Below, one piece after another: positions 16,483 to 23,994 of a stretch of 42,822 bases of DNA. The stretch covers positions 1 to 42,822 of the forward strand of contig CAIXWN010000124.1 in NCBI GenBank assembly GCA_903923135.1, in the 5' to 3' direction. Source of the DNA: an uncultured Caulobacteraceae bacterium. GTDB taxonomy: Bacteria; Pseudomonadota; Alphaproteobacteria; Caulobacterales; Caulobacteraceae. Below the pieces are notes generated by a model. That model saw only the letters and a program-made list of their open reading frames with translations, was not told the DNA's origin and made no database searches. Every line of letters starts with the position of its first letter. Position 1 is the stretch's first letter. Position numbers and translations under genes: made by a program.

Positions 16483-17805
16483 ATGGCCGATGAATCCGCG
16501 AAACCGAAGTCCGCGTTCGGAATGAACCCCACCGATGACCTGCACGACCTGCGAATGAGCGAAAAGGCCATGCCCCTGCTGGAGCATGTGAAGGCCTTCA
16601 TCGCCGAGACGGTCAATCCGATGTCGGTGGAGTTTCACCGTCTGGGTGAGGGCAAGGCCGATCGCTGGAGCTATGCGCCCGGCCAGCTCGAGGTGCTCGA
16701 GGCGGCCAAGGACAAGGCGAAGGCCGAGGGCCTGTGGAACTTCTTCCTTCCCGACGCCGAAACCGGCGAGGGCCTCAAGAACCTCGACTACGCCTATATC
16801 GCCGTGGAACTGGGCAAGAACCCCATGGCCTCCGAGGTCATGAACTGTTCCGCCCCCGACACCGGCAACATGGAGGTGCTCGAGCGCGTCGGCACGCCCG
16901 AGCAGAAGGAACGCTGGCTGAAGCCGCTGCTGAACGGGGAGATCCGTTCGGCCTTCGCCATGACCGAGCCGGACCGCGCCTCTTCCGACGCCAAGAACGT
17001 CGGCATGCGCGCCGTCCTCGAGGGCGACGAGTGGGTGATCAACGGCGACAAGTTCTACATCTCCGGCGCCGGCGATCCGCGCTGCAAGGTCATGATCACC
17101 ATGGTCAAGACCAGCCCCGACGCGCCGCCGCACAAGCAGCAGTCCCAGATCCTGGTTCCCATGGACACTCCCGGGGTCAACGTGCTGGAAGGCATGGAGG
17201 TGTTCGGCGAGGACGACGCGCCGCACGGCCACATGCACATCCGCTTCGACAATGTTCGCGTGCCCAAGGAGAACATGCTGCTGGGCGAGGGCCGTGGCTT
17301 CGAGATCTCCCAGGTGCGCCTGGGCCCGGGACGCATCCACCACTGCATGCGTTCCATCGGCCAGGCCGAGCGGGCGCTCGACCTGATGGTGACCCGGGGC
17401 CTTTCCCGCGAGGCCTTCGGTCGCAAGATCGCCCACCTGGGCGGCAACATCGAGATCATCTCCCGCGCGCGAATCGAGATCGAGGCCATGCGCCTGATGG
17501 TTCTCAAGGCCGCCAAGGCGATGGATGTGCTGGGCAATCGCGAGGCCCGCGTCTGGGTGCATATGGTCAAGGCCATGGTTCCCGAGCGCGTCTGCCAGAT
17601 CATCGACCAGGCCATCCAGATGCACGGCGCCACCGGCGTCTCGCAATGGACGCCCCTGGCGCGGATGTACGCCGGCCAGCGCACCCTGCGCATCGCCGAC
17701 GGCCCCGATGAGGTCCACCACCTCGTGGTCGGCCGCAACGAGCTGCGCCAGTATGAGGGCGTCTCGACCGAAAGCATGACCTCCGCCATGGTCTGGCGGA
17801 ACTAG
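16483..17805 (+). CDS. Acyl-CoA dehydrogenase, ACAD10/11-like
   Basis: A 440-residue flavoenzyme. It has the AMTEPDRASSD region that binds substrate and flavin and a C-terminal RIADGPDEVH, the form seen in ACAD10/ACAD11-type dehydrogenases. It would oxidise an acyl-CoA (in characterised relatives often long-chain or 4-hydroxy acyl-CoA) in the cytoplasm. The start follows GAAGAGGAAA. The 208-base spacer before it has GC-rich inverted repeats (for example TCAGGGG with CCCCTGA around 16360-16395) but no promoter I can identify. A strong hairpin follows the gene. Confidence 0.93.
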   Translation: MADESAKPKSAFGMNPTDDLHDLRMSEKAMPLLEHVKAFIAETVNPMSVEFHRLGEGKADRWSYAPGQLEVLEAAKDKAKAEGLWNFFLPDAETGEGLKNLDYAYIAVELGKNPMASEVMNCSAPDTGNMEVLERVGTPEQKERWLKPLLNGEIRSAFAMTEPDRASSDAKNVGMRAVLEGDEWVINGDKFYISGAGDPRCKVMITMVKTSPDAPPHKQQSQILVPMDTPGVNVLEGMEVFGEDDAPHGHMHIRFDNVRVPKENMLLGEGRGFEISQVRLGPGRIHHCMRSIGQAERALDLMVTRGLSREAFGRKIAHLGGNIEIISRARIEIEAMRLMVLKAAKAMDVLGNREARVWVHMVKAMVPERVCQIIDQAIQMHGATGVSQWTPLARMYAGQRTLRIADGPDEVHHLVVGRNELRQYEGVSTESMTSAMVWRN

Positions 17806-17850
17806 GCGAACGCCGCGGCGCCCCTGCCGGGGGCGCTCAGCGGGCGTGCG

Positions 17851-17877
17851 GGCGGTCGCGACAACGTCGCGGCCGCC
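17851..17877 (+). terminator. Strong GC hairpin, likely terminator
   Basis: A 12-base stem (17851-17862 with 17866-17877, one G-U pair, loop AAC) followed by TTCGTCTCCTT. It lies 45 bases after the acyl-CoA dehydrogenase stop. A second smaller hairpin (GCGCCCC/GGGGCGC, 17818-17836) precedes it. Confidence 0.55.
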
Positions 17878-17918
17878 TTCGTCTCCTTGGACTGTGAACC
17901 TGCAAGCAAGTGAGATCC

Positions 17919-18893
17919 ATGACGGCCATCCCGACCCCGCAAGGTCTGACCTCCATCGACGCCGTCACGGCCGGGCTGTCGACGGTGGGCTACATTTCCA
18001 CCCGTTCGATCTCGACGGCGGTCTATCTGGCGCACCATCTGCGCAAGCCGGTGCTGATCGAGGGACCGGCGGGGGTGGGCAAGACCGACCTCGCCCGCTC
18101 GACCTCGCGCTATCTGGGTTATCCATTGCTGCGCATGCAGTGCTACGAGGGCCTCGACGAGAGCAAGGCGCTCTATGAGTGGAAGTACGGCAAACAGCTT
18201 CTCTACACCCAGATCCTCAAGGAGAAGATCCACGATCTCGTGGCGGACGCCGACGGTCTGGACGCCTCGTTCGCCAAGCTCAACGGGTTCCAGGACCTGT
18301 TCTTCTCACGGGATTTCCTGGAGCCGCGGCCGCTGCTGAAGGCCATGGAGCAGACCGGCGGGTCGGTGCTGCTGATCGACGAGATCGACAAGTCCGACGA
18401 GGAGTTCGAGGCGCTGCTGCTGGAGATTCTTTCGGACTATCAGGTCACCGTGCCCGAGATCGGCACCATTGAGGCCAAGGTGCCGCCCCTGGTGATGCTG
18501 ACCTCCAACGCCACGCGCGAACTGGGCGACGCCCTGAAGCGCCGCTGCATCCACCTGCACATCGACTTTCCCGACGCCGAGCGCGAGCGCGACATCGTCC
18601 GCGCCCGAGTGCCGGAGGTCTCCGCCGAGCTGCTGGCCCAGCTGGTGAGCTTCATCCAGCTGGTTCGCGGCGAGAACCTGCGCAAGCTGCCGTCGATCAG
18701 CGAGACCATAGACTGGGCGCGGACCCTGGTGCTGCTTCATGCCGAGGCCCTCGAGCCGACCCTGGTTCGCGAGACGCTGAACATCATCCTCAAGCGCCAG
18801 AGCGACATCGCCGCGGTGGCCGCCAAGGTCGAGACCCTGACCCATGCGGCGGCGCAGGCGGCCCGAGGGGACCTGGCGCCGGAGCCGGCCTGA
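17919..18893 (+). CDS. MoxR-family AAA+ ATPase (CoxD-like)
   Basis: A 324-residue AAA+ ATPase. The Walker A GPAGVGKT is at residues 49-56 and the Walker B LLIDEID at 151-157; a sensor-like TSNATRELGDALKRRC follows. The sequence is of the MoxR type, whose members work with VWA-domain proteins to mature or remodel enzymes such as methanol or CO dehydrogenase. A VWA protein is encoded seven bases downstream. The ATG at 17919 is preferred over the GTG three codons upstream because it gives the usual N-terminus. No obvious client enzyme is adjacent. Confidence 0.92.
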   Translation: MTAIPTPQGLTSIDAVTAGLSTVGYISTRSISTAVYLAHHLRKPVLIEGPAGVGKTDLARSTSRYLGYPLLRMQCYEGLDESKALYEWKYGKQLLYTQILKEKIHDLVADADGLDASFAKLNGFQDLFFSRDFLEPRPLLKAMEQTGGSVLLIDEIDKSDEEFEALLLEILSDYQVTVPEIGTIEAKVPPLVMLTSNATRELGDALKRRCIHLHIDFPDAERERDIVRARVPEVSAELLAQLVSFIQLVRGENLRKLPSISETIDWARTLVLLHAEALEPTLVRETLNIILKRQSDIAAVAAKVETLTHAAAQAARGDLAPEPA

Positions 18894-18900
18894 CGGCCCC

Positions 18901-20256
18901 ATGGAACGGGTCCTGACCAACTATATCCGGGCCCTTCGCCTGGCCGGCGCAGCGGTCTCGCCGGCCGAGGCGATCGACGCGGCCAGGACCCTGACCGTGG
19001 TCGGCTATGGCGAGCGGGCGACCCTGAAGGAGTCGCTTTCGCTGGTGCTGGCCAAGACCGTCGAGGAAAAGGCCATCCACGAGGCGCTGTTCGAACTCTA
19101 TTTCGCCCGCGCCTCCGGCAGCCCGCTGAGGACACCCGACGCCGAGCCCCGGCGGGGCGGCGTCCAGGATGGCGAGGGCGGCGAGGCGGCGGGCGCCGAG
19201 GCGATGCTGGACCTCGCGTCCGGGGCCGACCCCGACCGGCTCGCCGCGGCGATGGAACATGCCGCGGCGGCGGCCGGCGTGGATGACATCCGCTTCGCCT
19301 CGCAGGGCGCCTATTTCGCCAGGAAGATGCTCGAGGCGCTGGGCGTGGAGGCGCTGGAGGCTCGGCTGATGGACCGCCTCGAGACCCGGACCGACGACGC
19401 GCGCGCCGAGGCCCAGGCCCTGATGGAGGCCCGCGCCCTGCTCACGCGCGAGGCGCGCAAACTGGTGTCGCAACGGTTCGAGGTGTTCGGCCGCGCCGCC
19501 ACCGAGACGTTCATGAACAACGCCGTGCTCAACCGGCCCATCGATCAGCTGGCGATGCGCGACATGGAACGGATGAAGGTCCTGGTGGCCCGGATGGCGC
19601 GGCGTCTGGCCGTGAAGCACGCCCGCCGGCGCAAAGTGACAAACCGCGGACAGCTGGATATCCGCCGCACCCTGCGGGCCAACGCCGGCTATGATGGCGT
19701 GCCGTTCGAGGTGGTCTGGAAGCGCAAGCACCGGGACAGGCCCAAGATCGTGGCGATCTGTGACGTGTCCGGCTCGGTCGCCGCCTATGTTCGATTCCTG
19801 CTGATGTTCCTCTACGCGCTCAACGAGACCGTGGCCGATCTGGGCGCCTACGCCTTTTCCGCGGTCCTGCGGGACGTGGCCCTGCCGCTCGAACGCATGG
19901 ATTTCGAGGCGGCGATGGAGCACATCATCGTCGAACTGGGGTCGGGCGGGACCGACTATGGTCAGGCCCTGGTCGATCTTCAGGACCAGCACTGGGACCA
20001 GATCGACCGCCGAACCACCGTGCTGATCCTGGGCGATGGCCGTTCGAACCACACCGACCCGCGTCTGGACATCTTCGCGGAGATCGCCGACCGGGCCAAG
20101 CGGGTGGTCTGGCTCTGTCCCGAGCCGCCGGGGCGATGGGGGACGGGGGACAGTGAGATCCTCCGCTACGCGCCGTTCTGCACGCATCTGTCGTACTGCG
20201 CCACGGCCCTCGACCTGGAGCAGGCGATGGACGAGATGCTGATGGCCTACGACTGA
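18901..20256 (+). CDS. VWA domain protein, CoxE-like
   Basis: A 451-residue protein. Its C-terminal half is a von Willebrand A domain with an intact MIDAS: DVSGS at 288-292, T351/D352 in GSGGTDYG, and LGDGRSN near 377-383. The N-terminal half is helical and charged, with no catalytic motif. CoxE-type proteins pair with MoxR ATPases in metal-centre insertion. The gene follows the MoxR gene by seven bases, so the pair is surely co-expressed. Structural subunits of CO dehydrogenase are not present nearby, so the client is unknown. Confidence 0.9.
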   Translation: MERVLTNYIRALRLAGAAVSPAEAIDAARTLTVVGYGERATLKESLSLVLAKTVEEKAIHEALFELYFARASGSPLRTPDAEPRRGGVQDGEGGEAAGAEAMLDLASGADPDRLAAAMEHAAAAAGVDDIRFASQGAYFARKMLEALGVEALEARLMDRLETRTDDARAEAQALMEARALLTREARKLVSQRFEVFGRAATETFMNNAVLNRPIDQLAMRDMERMKVLVARMARRLAVKHARRRKVTNRGQLDIRRTLRANAGYDGVPFEVVWKRKHRDRPKIVAICDVSGSVAAYVRFLLMFLYALNETVADLGAYAFSAVLRDVALPLERMDFEAAMEHIIVELGSGGTDYGQALVDLQDQHWDQIDRRTTVLILGDGRSNHTDPRLDIFAEIADRAKRVVWLCPEPPGRWGTGDSEILRYAPFCTHLSYCATALDLEQAMDEMLMAYD

Positions 20257-20328
20257 GTCGCGGGCCCGCGGTTCCTTCCGGCTGAAATGGGCCTATTCTC
20301 AGCCCGTGATAGGGAAGGAGACCTGCCG

Positions 20329-20763
20329 ATGACCGGACCGAAGCCGTCGCCGCCGCGATGGTTCACGCTCGCCGCCGTCGCCTCGCTCCTGTGGGGCCTG
20401 GCGGGGGCCTACGCCTGCTACAGCCAGCTGTCCCTCACTCCGGCCCAACTCGCGGTGATGCCCGCCGCTCAGCGGGACGCCTTCACCGCGATGCCGGTCT
20501 TCGCCCGGGCCGCCTATGTGGCGGCGACCGCGGGCGGCCTCGCCGGCGCCGTGCTTCTGCTGCTGCGCCGCCGCCAGGCCGCTGCGGCCTTCGTGCTGTC
20601 CCTGGCCGGCGTTGTCGTGCAGTTCGGCTGGGTGTTTCTGGTCTTCGGCGGGGTGCAAAGACTCGGCCCGTCGGCCCTGGCCTTCCCGGGCTTCATCCTG
20701 TCGGCGTCCGTCGCGGAGATCTGGCTCTGCGGCCTCGCGGCCAGGCGGGGCTGGCTGACGTAG
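20329..20763 (+). CDS. Small four-helix membrane protein
   Basis: A 144-residue protein with four hydrophobic segments (about residues 13-30, 60-80, 85-105 and 115-135), probably in the inner membrane. The start ATG at 20329 follows AAGGAG; a start 14 codons upstream is not needed. I do not recognise a functional family. It ends 33 bases from the convergent SDR gene, and a CGCCGG/CCGGCG inverted repeat (20787-20806) lies at the junction. Confidence 0.75.
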   Translation: MTGPKPSPPRWFTLAAVASLLWGLAGAYACYSQLSLTPAQLAVMPAAQRDAFTAMPVFARAAYVAATAGGLAGAVLLLLRRRQAAAAFVLSLAGVVVQFGWVFLVFGGVQRLGPSALAFPGFILSASVAEIWLCGLAARRGWLT

Positions 20764-20796
20764 GCCGGCGATCGCCCCGCTGTTCGCGCCGGTCGA

Positions 20797-21561
20797 TCAG
20801 CCGGCGTACTGCCGGTTGAGTTTCTGCATGCCCTTGATCCAGCGGTTGTAGTCGCCGGTCTTGCGCCGCATGTAGTCCAGCACCACCGGGTGGGGGAGGA
20901 TGAGGAAATCCTCGGCCTCGATGGCGCGGACGCAGCACTCGGCCACCTCCTCCGGTTCGATCATGCCGTTGACGCTGGCGACGCCGTCGGGATTGCCTGC
21001 GGTCATGGCGGTGCGCACCGCCTGCGGGCAGAGCACGCTGACCTTGATGCCCTGATCGCCGTGGGTGATCGCCAGCCATTCGGCCAGTCCGACCGCCGCG
21101 TGCTTGGTCACGGCGTACGGCGCCGAACCGATCTGTGACAGCAGGCCCGCGGCCGAGGCGGTATTGACCAGATAGCCGCCGCCGCGCGCGGCCATGCGGG
21201 GAACCAGATGCCGCGCCGCCCAGACGTGGGCCATGACGTTGATGTCCCAGATCCGTTGCCAACCCTCGTTCGAGGCCTCCGCGCCGCCGGCGATGCCGAT
21301 CCCGGCGTTGGAGCAGAAGAGATCGATGGGGCCATGATCGGCCTCGACGGTCTCGATGAGACGCTGGATGTCGGCTTCCTCGGCGACGTTGGTGCGGAAC
21401 GAGACTCCGTCGATCTCGCGCGCCGTCGCCGCGGCGCCGTCACCGTCGATGTCCGAGCAGACCACCAGCCTGGCGCCCTCGGCCTTGAAACGCAGCGCCA
21501 GGGCCCGGCCGATGCCGCTCGCCGCGCCGGTCACCACGACGATCCGGTCCTTGATATTCAT
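20797..21561 (-). CDS. SDR family oxidoreductase
   Basis: A 254-residue classical short-chain dehydrogenase. TGAASGIG is at 11-18, D37 follows the second strand (favouring NAD), SNAG is at 84-87, and the catalytic S136, Y149 and K153 are present. A C-terminal segment (LDYMRRKTGDYNRWIKGMQKL) is longer than the minimal fold. The substrate is unknown. The gene starts after the enoyl-CoA hydratase on the same strand with a 71-base gap, so the two may be co-transcribed and act on related acyl substrates. Confidence 0.92.
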   Translation of the reverse strand: MNIKDRIVVVTGAASGIGRALALRFKAEGARLVVCSDIDGDGAAATAREIDGVSFRTNVAEEADIQRLIETVEADHGPIDLFCSNAGIGIAGGAEASNEGWQRIWDINVMAHVWAARHLVPRMAARGGGYLVNTASAAGLLSQIGSAPYAVTKHAAVGLAEWLAITHGDQGIKVSVLCPQAVRTAMTAGNPDGVASVNGMIEPEEVAECCVRAIEAEDFLILPHPVVLDYMRRKTGDYNRWIKGMQKLNRQYAG

Positions 21562-21632
21562 GGGTCGTTTGTCTCCCTGGAGTTGTCAGCCCGCACCCAT
21601 AGACGCGCGGGGTGGCCGGCGTCCATCGCCGG

Positions 21633-22424
21633 CTAGCCGACCCGGCCCTGCCGGTGAGCCGTGGCGACCTGAGACAGGAGCGCCCTGGCCTCCGGGCTCT
21701 GCATCAGCTCGGCGAACAGCCGGGACTCCAGGCGCAACATCTCCCGACTGACCGGGCTGACCGCCTCCCGGGCCAGGCGCTTGATGTGCGCAACCGCCAG
21801 GGGCGAGCGCCCGGCGATTTCCCGGGCGATGGCCTGGGCTCTTTCAAGGGCGGTTTCCAGAGTGTCTGCGGGAACGAGTTCCTCGATCATGCCATAGGCC
21901 AGTGCCTCGCCCGGCGAGACGGTCCGCGCCCGCAGCATCATCTCCAGGGCGCGGTTGCGGCCCACCAGATTGGTCAGGCGCTGGGTGCCGCCCGCGCCCG
22001 GCAGAATGCCCACCGAGATTTCCGGCAGGCCGAAGCGGAACGGGCCGTCTTTGGCGACACGGATGTCGGTGGCCATGGCGAACTCCCAGCCGCCGCCCAT
22101 CGCCGTGCCGTTGAGGGCCGTGATCACCGGCTTGGGCAGGTTCTCGATGTCGAGCAACAGGTCGTGAAGGTCGACCGACGGGCCCTGCTGTCGCGCAACG
22201 CTTTCGCCCTGCGCCGCCTGATCCAGTTCAATTACGGAGTAGTGGCGGATGAAGTAGCCGGGCAGGCCGCCGGTGAACACCACGGCCCGCACGTCGGCCG
22301 CCTTCAGCCTTGGAAGCATCCGGGAAAGTTCCTGCACCGTATCAGGATCCATGGTGGCCAGCGGCGGGTTGGTTATAGTCACCGTCGCGACGCCTTCGGC
22401 GAGTTCGAGCGAGAGTTGCGGCAT
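21633..22424 (-). CDS. Enoyl-CoA hydratase/isomerase family protein
   Basis: A 263-residue crotonase-fold protein. The oxyanion-hole region GTAMGGGWEFAMATDIRVA and the region FGLPEISVGILPGAGGTQRL with candidate catalytic Glu (LPE) match enoyl-CoA hydratases. The first oxyanion-hole segment (GGLPGYFIRHY) is altered from the usual A-x-G-G-D-I, so substrate or reaction may differ. The ATG at 22424 (MPQLSLELAEG) is chosen over a much longer N-terminal extension. The region upstream overlaps the divergent EcfG promoter of the STAS gene. Confidence 0.88.
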   Translation of the reverse strand: MPQLSLELAEGVATVTITNPPLATMDPDTVQELSRMLPRLKAADVRAVVFTGGLPGYFIRHYSVIELDQAAQGESVARQQGPSVDLHDLLLDIENLPKPVITALNGTAMGGGWEFAMATDIRVAKDGPFRFGLPEISVGILPGAGGTQRLTNLVGRNRALEMMLRARTVSPGEALAYGMIEELVPADTLETALERAQAIAREIAGRSPLAVAHIKRLAREAVSPVSREMLRLESRLFAELMQSPEARALLSQVATAHRQGRVG

Positions 22425-22514
22425 GTTCAAGGAGTCTCCCGACGCCGGAGGCCGCTTCCGCATCATGCGGCGGCCCATTGGCGTCGACCACGATAGAGCG
22501 CCCGGCAGGCCCCG

Positions 22515-22539
22515 GGAACCGCTCCCGCGACCGGCCGTT
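22515..22539 (+). promoter_or_regulatory. EcfG-type general stress promoter (perfect match)
   Basis: GGAAC (22515-22519), 16 bases, then CGTT (22536-22539), the full consensus for the alphaproteobacterial general stress sigma factor EcfG. It faces the STAS gene, whose start is about 117 bases downstream. It lies about 90 bases upstream of the divergent hydratase start. Confidence 0.7.
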
Positions 22540-22655
22540 TTCAACTCACGGCGGCGCCCGGACAGGTCGTGGATTGCGAAAGAGACGCATTCAGGGCTAC
22601 GACTCTCGCGGGATCGGCGCAGACGACCAGGACGGTGTTGCGGGGGGCACGGTCT

Positions 22656-23021
22656 ATGACCTTCAATGAGAGCCGCTTTGGCGGCGCAGTCTTGATCCGG
22701 CCGGCCGGCCGGATCGATCTGTCGAACGCCGAGGCGTTCAAGGAGGCGCTTCTCGCCGCGCTGGCGAGCGCGACGACGGCGGTCGTCGTCGATCTGGGGG
22801 CGATCGACTACATCAGCAGCGCCGGCCTGCGCTCCATGGTCATCGCCCTGCGATCGGCCAAGTCGGCCAGCAAGGGGTTTGCGGTGTCAGGTTTGACCCC
22901 CATGGTGCTCGAGATCTTCACGATCAGCCGCTTCAACCTGGTCTTCTCCATCCACGCCAGTGCGCGGGACGCCCTTGCGGCAGTCTCACCCGACGCCCTG
23001 ATCGCCTTCGACGCGTCTTGA
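22656..23021 (+). CDS. STAS-domain anti-sigma factor antagonist
   Basis: A 121-residue single STAS domain of the SpoIIAA/RsbV type. The phosphorylatable Ser is S55 in DYISSAGLRS, just before helix 2. In partner switching the unphosphorylated form captures an RsbW-like kinase and releases that kinase's target; phosphorylation of this Ser inactivates it and a PP2C phosphatase restores it. Both other components are encoded nearby (PP2C at 24-26 kb, ATPase at 27.2 kb). The ATG at 22656 gives the standard N-terminus. An EcfG promoter lies upstream and the MBL gene starts 13 bases downstream. Confidence 0.93.
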   Translation: MTFNESRFGGAVLIRPAGRIDLSNAEAFKEALLAALASATTAVVVDLGAIDYISSAGLRSMVIALRSAKSASKGFAVSGLTPMVLEIFTISRFNLVFSIHASARDALAAVSPDALIAFDAS

Positions 23022-23034
23022 AACAGGAGCGCCC

Positions 23035-23994
23035 ATGAAGATCACCTTTTGGGGCACCAGGGGGTCGCTGCCGGCGCCTCTGAGCGGCCGGTCCGTGCGC
23101 CGAAAGCTGGTGAACGCCCTCGTCAAGGGCGCCAACCGCGGCCTCGATACGCCGGAAAAGGCCGAAGCCTTCTGCGACGAGGCGATGAGCTTCGCTGAAT
23201 GGAGCACGTTCGGCGGCAACACCTCCTGTGTGCAGGTGGACACCGGCGGGACCGACTATCTGATCTGTGACCTGGGGTCAGGAGCCCGGGAGTTTTCGCT
23301 GTCGGCCCTCGGCAAACACGGACCGGCGGCGCCCCAGACCTATCACGTGCTGGTCTCCCACGTTCATTGGGACCACATCATGGGCTTTCCGTTCTTTGTT
23401 CCGGCCTTTATCCCCGGCAACCACATCCGCATCTACAGCTGCCACCCGAAATTCGAGGAGGCCATCCGCGGTCAGAGCCACGCCCCCTGCTTCCCGGTGG
23501 AATTCAGCGCCCTGCCGGCGAGCATCGAGTTCATCACCCTGGAGACGGGCGTTCCCTATGAGATCGCCGGCGCCACGGTTACGGGCATGGCGCAACTCCA
23601 CGGCGGCGAGTCGTTCGGCTATCGCATCGAGCACGACGGCAAGACGGCCGTCTACACCACCGACGCCGAGTACAAGCCTGACGACTACGGGCTGATGGAC
23701 CGGACTGCGGCCTTCTTCAGGGGCGCCGATCTGGTGATCTTCGACGCCATGTATTCCCTGGCGGAGTCGATCTCGGTCAAGGAGGACTGGGGCCACTCGA
23801 GCAACATCATGGGTGTGGAGCTTTGCCAGATGGCGGGCGCCCGGCAACTGTGCCTGTTCCACCATGAACCGGTGAATGATGATCAGCGCATTCAGGACAT
23901 CCTCGCCGAGACCCTGCGGTTCGAGGAGATCACCCGATCAGGCGACAAACTGGAAATCTGCGCCGCCTACGACGGCCTGGTCCTCGAACTCTGA
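23035..23994 (+). CDS. MBL-fold metallohydrolase
   Basis: A 319-residue metallo-beta-lactamase fold protein. The metal motif HVHWDH is at residues 109-114. A later conserved His lies in the MAQLHGGESFGYRI region, an Asp in YTTDAEY, and another His in FHHEP near residue 281. The N-terminus MKITFWGTRGSLPAP is typical of a group related to RNase Z/PhnP-like and cyclic-nucleotide phosphodiesterase proteins. The substrate is unknown. It sits between the STAS gene and the CHASE2-phosphatase gene without gaps, so it probably serves the same pathway. Its stop overlaps the likely start of the next gene. Confidence 0.9.
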   Translation: MKITFWGTRGSLPAPLSGRSVRRKLVNALVKGANRGLDTPEKAEAFCDEAMSFAEWSTFGGNTSCVQVDTGGTDYLICDLGSGAREFSLSALGKHGPAAPQTYHVLVSHVHWDHIMGFPFFVPAFIPGNHIRIYSCHPKFEEAIRGQSHAPCFPVEFSALPASIEFITLETGVPYEIAGATVTGMAQLHGGESFGYRIEHDGKTAVYTTDAEYKPDDYGLMDRTAAFFRGADLVIFDAMYSLAESISVKEDWGHSSNIMGVELCQMAGARQLCLFHHEPVNDDQRIQDILAETLRFEEITRSGDKLEICAAYDGLVLEL

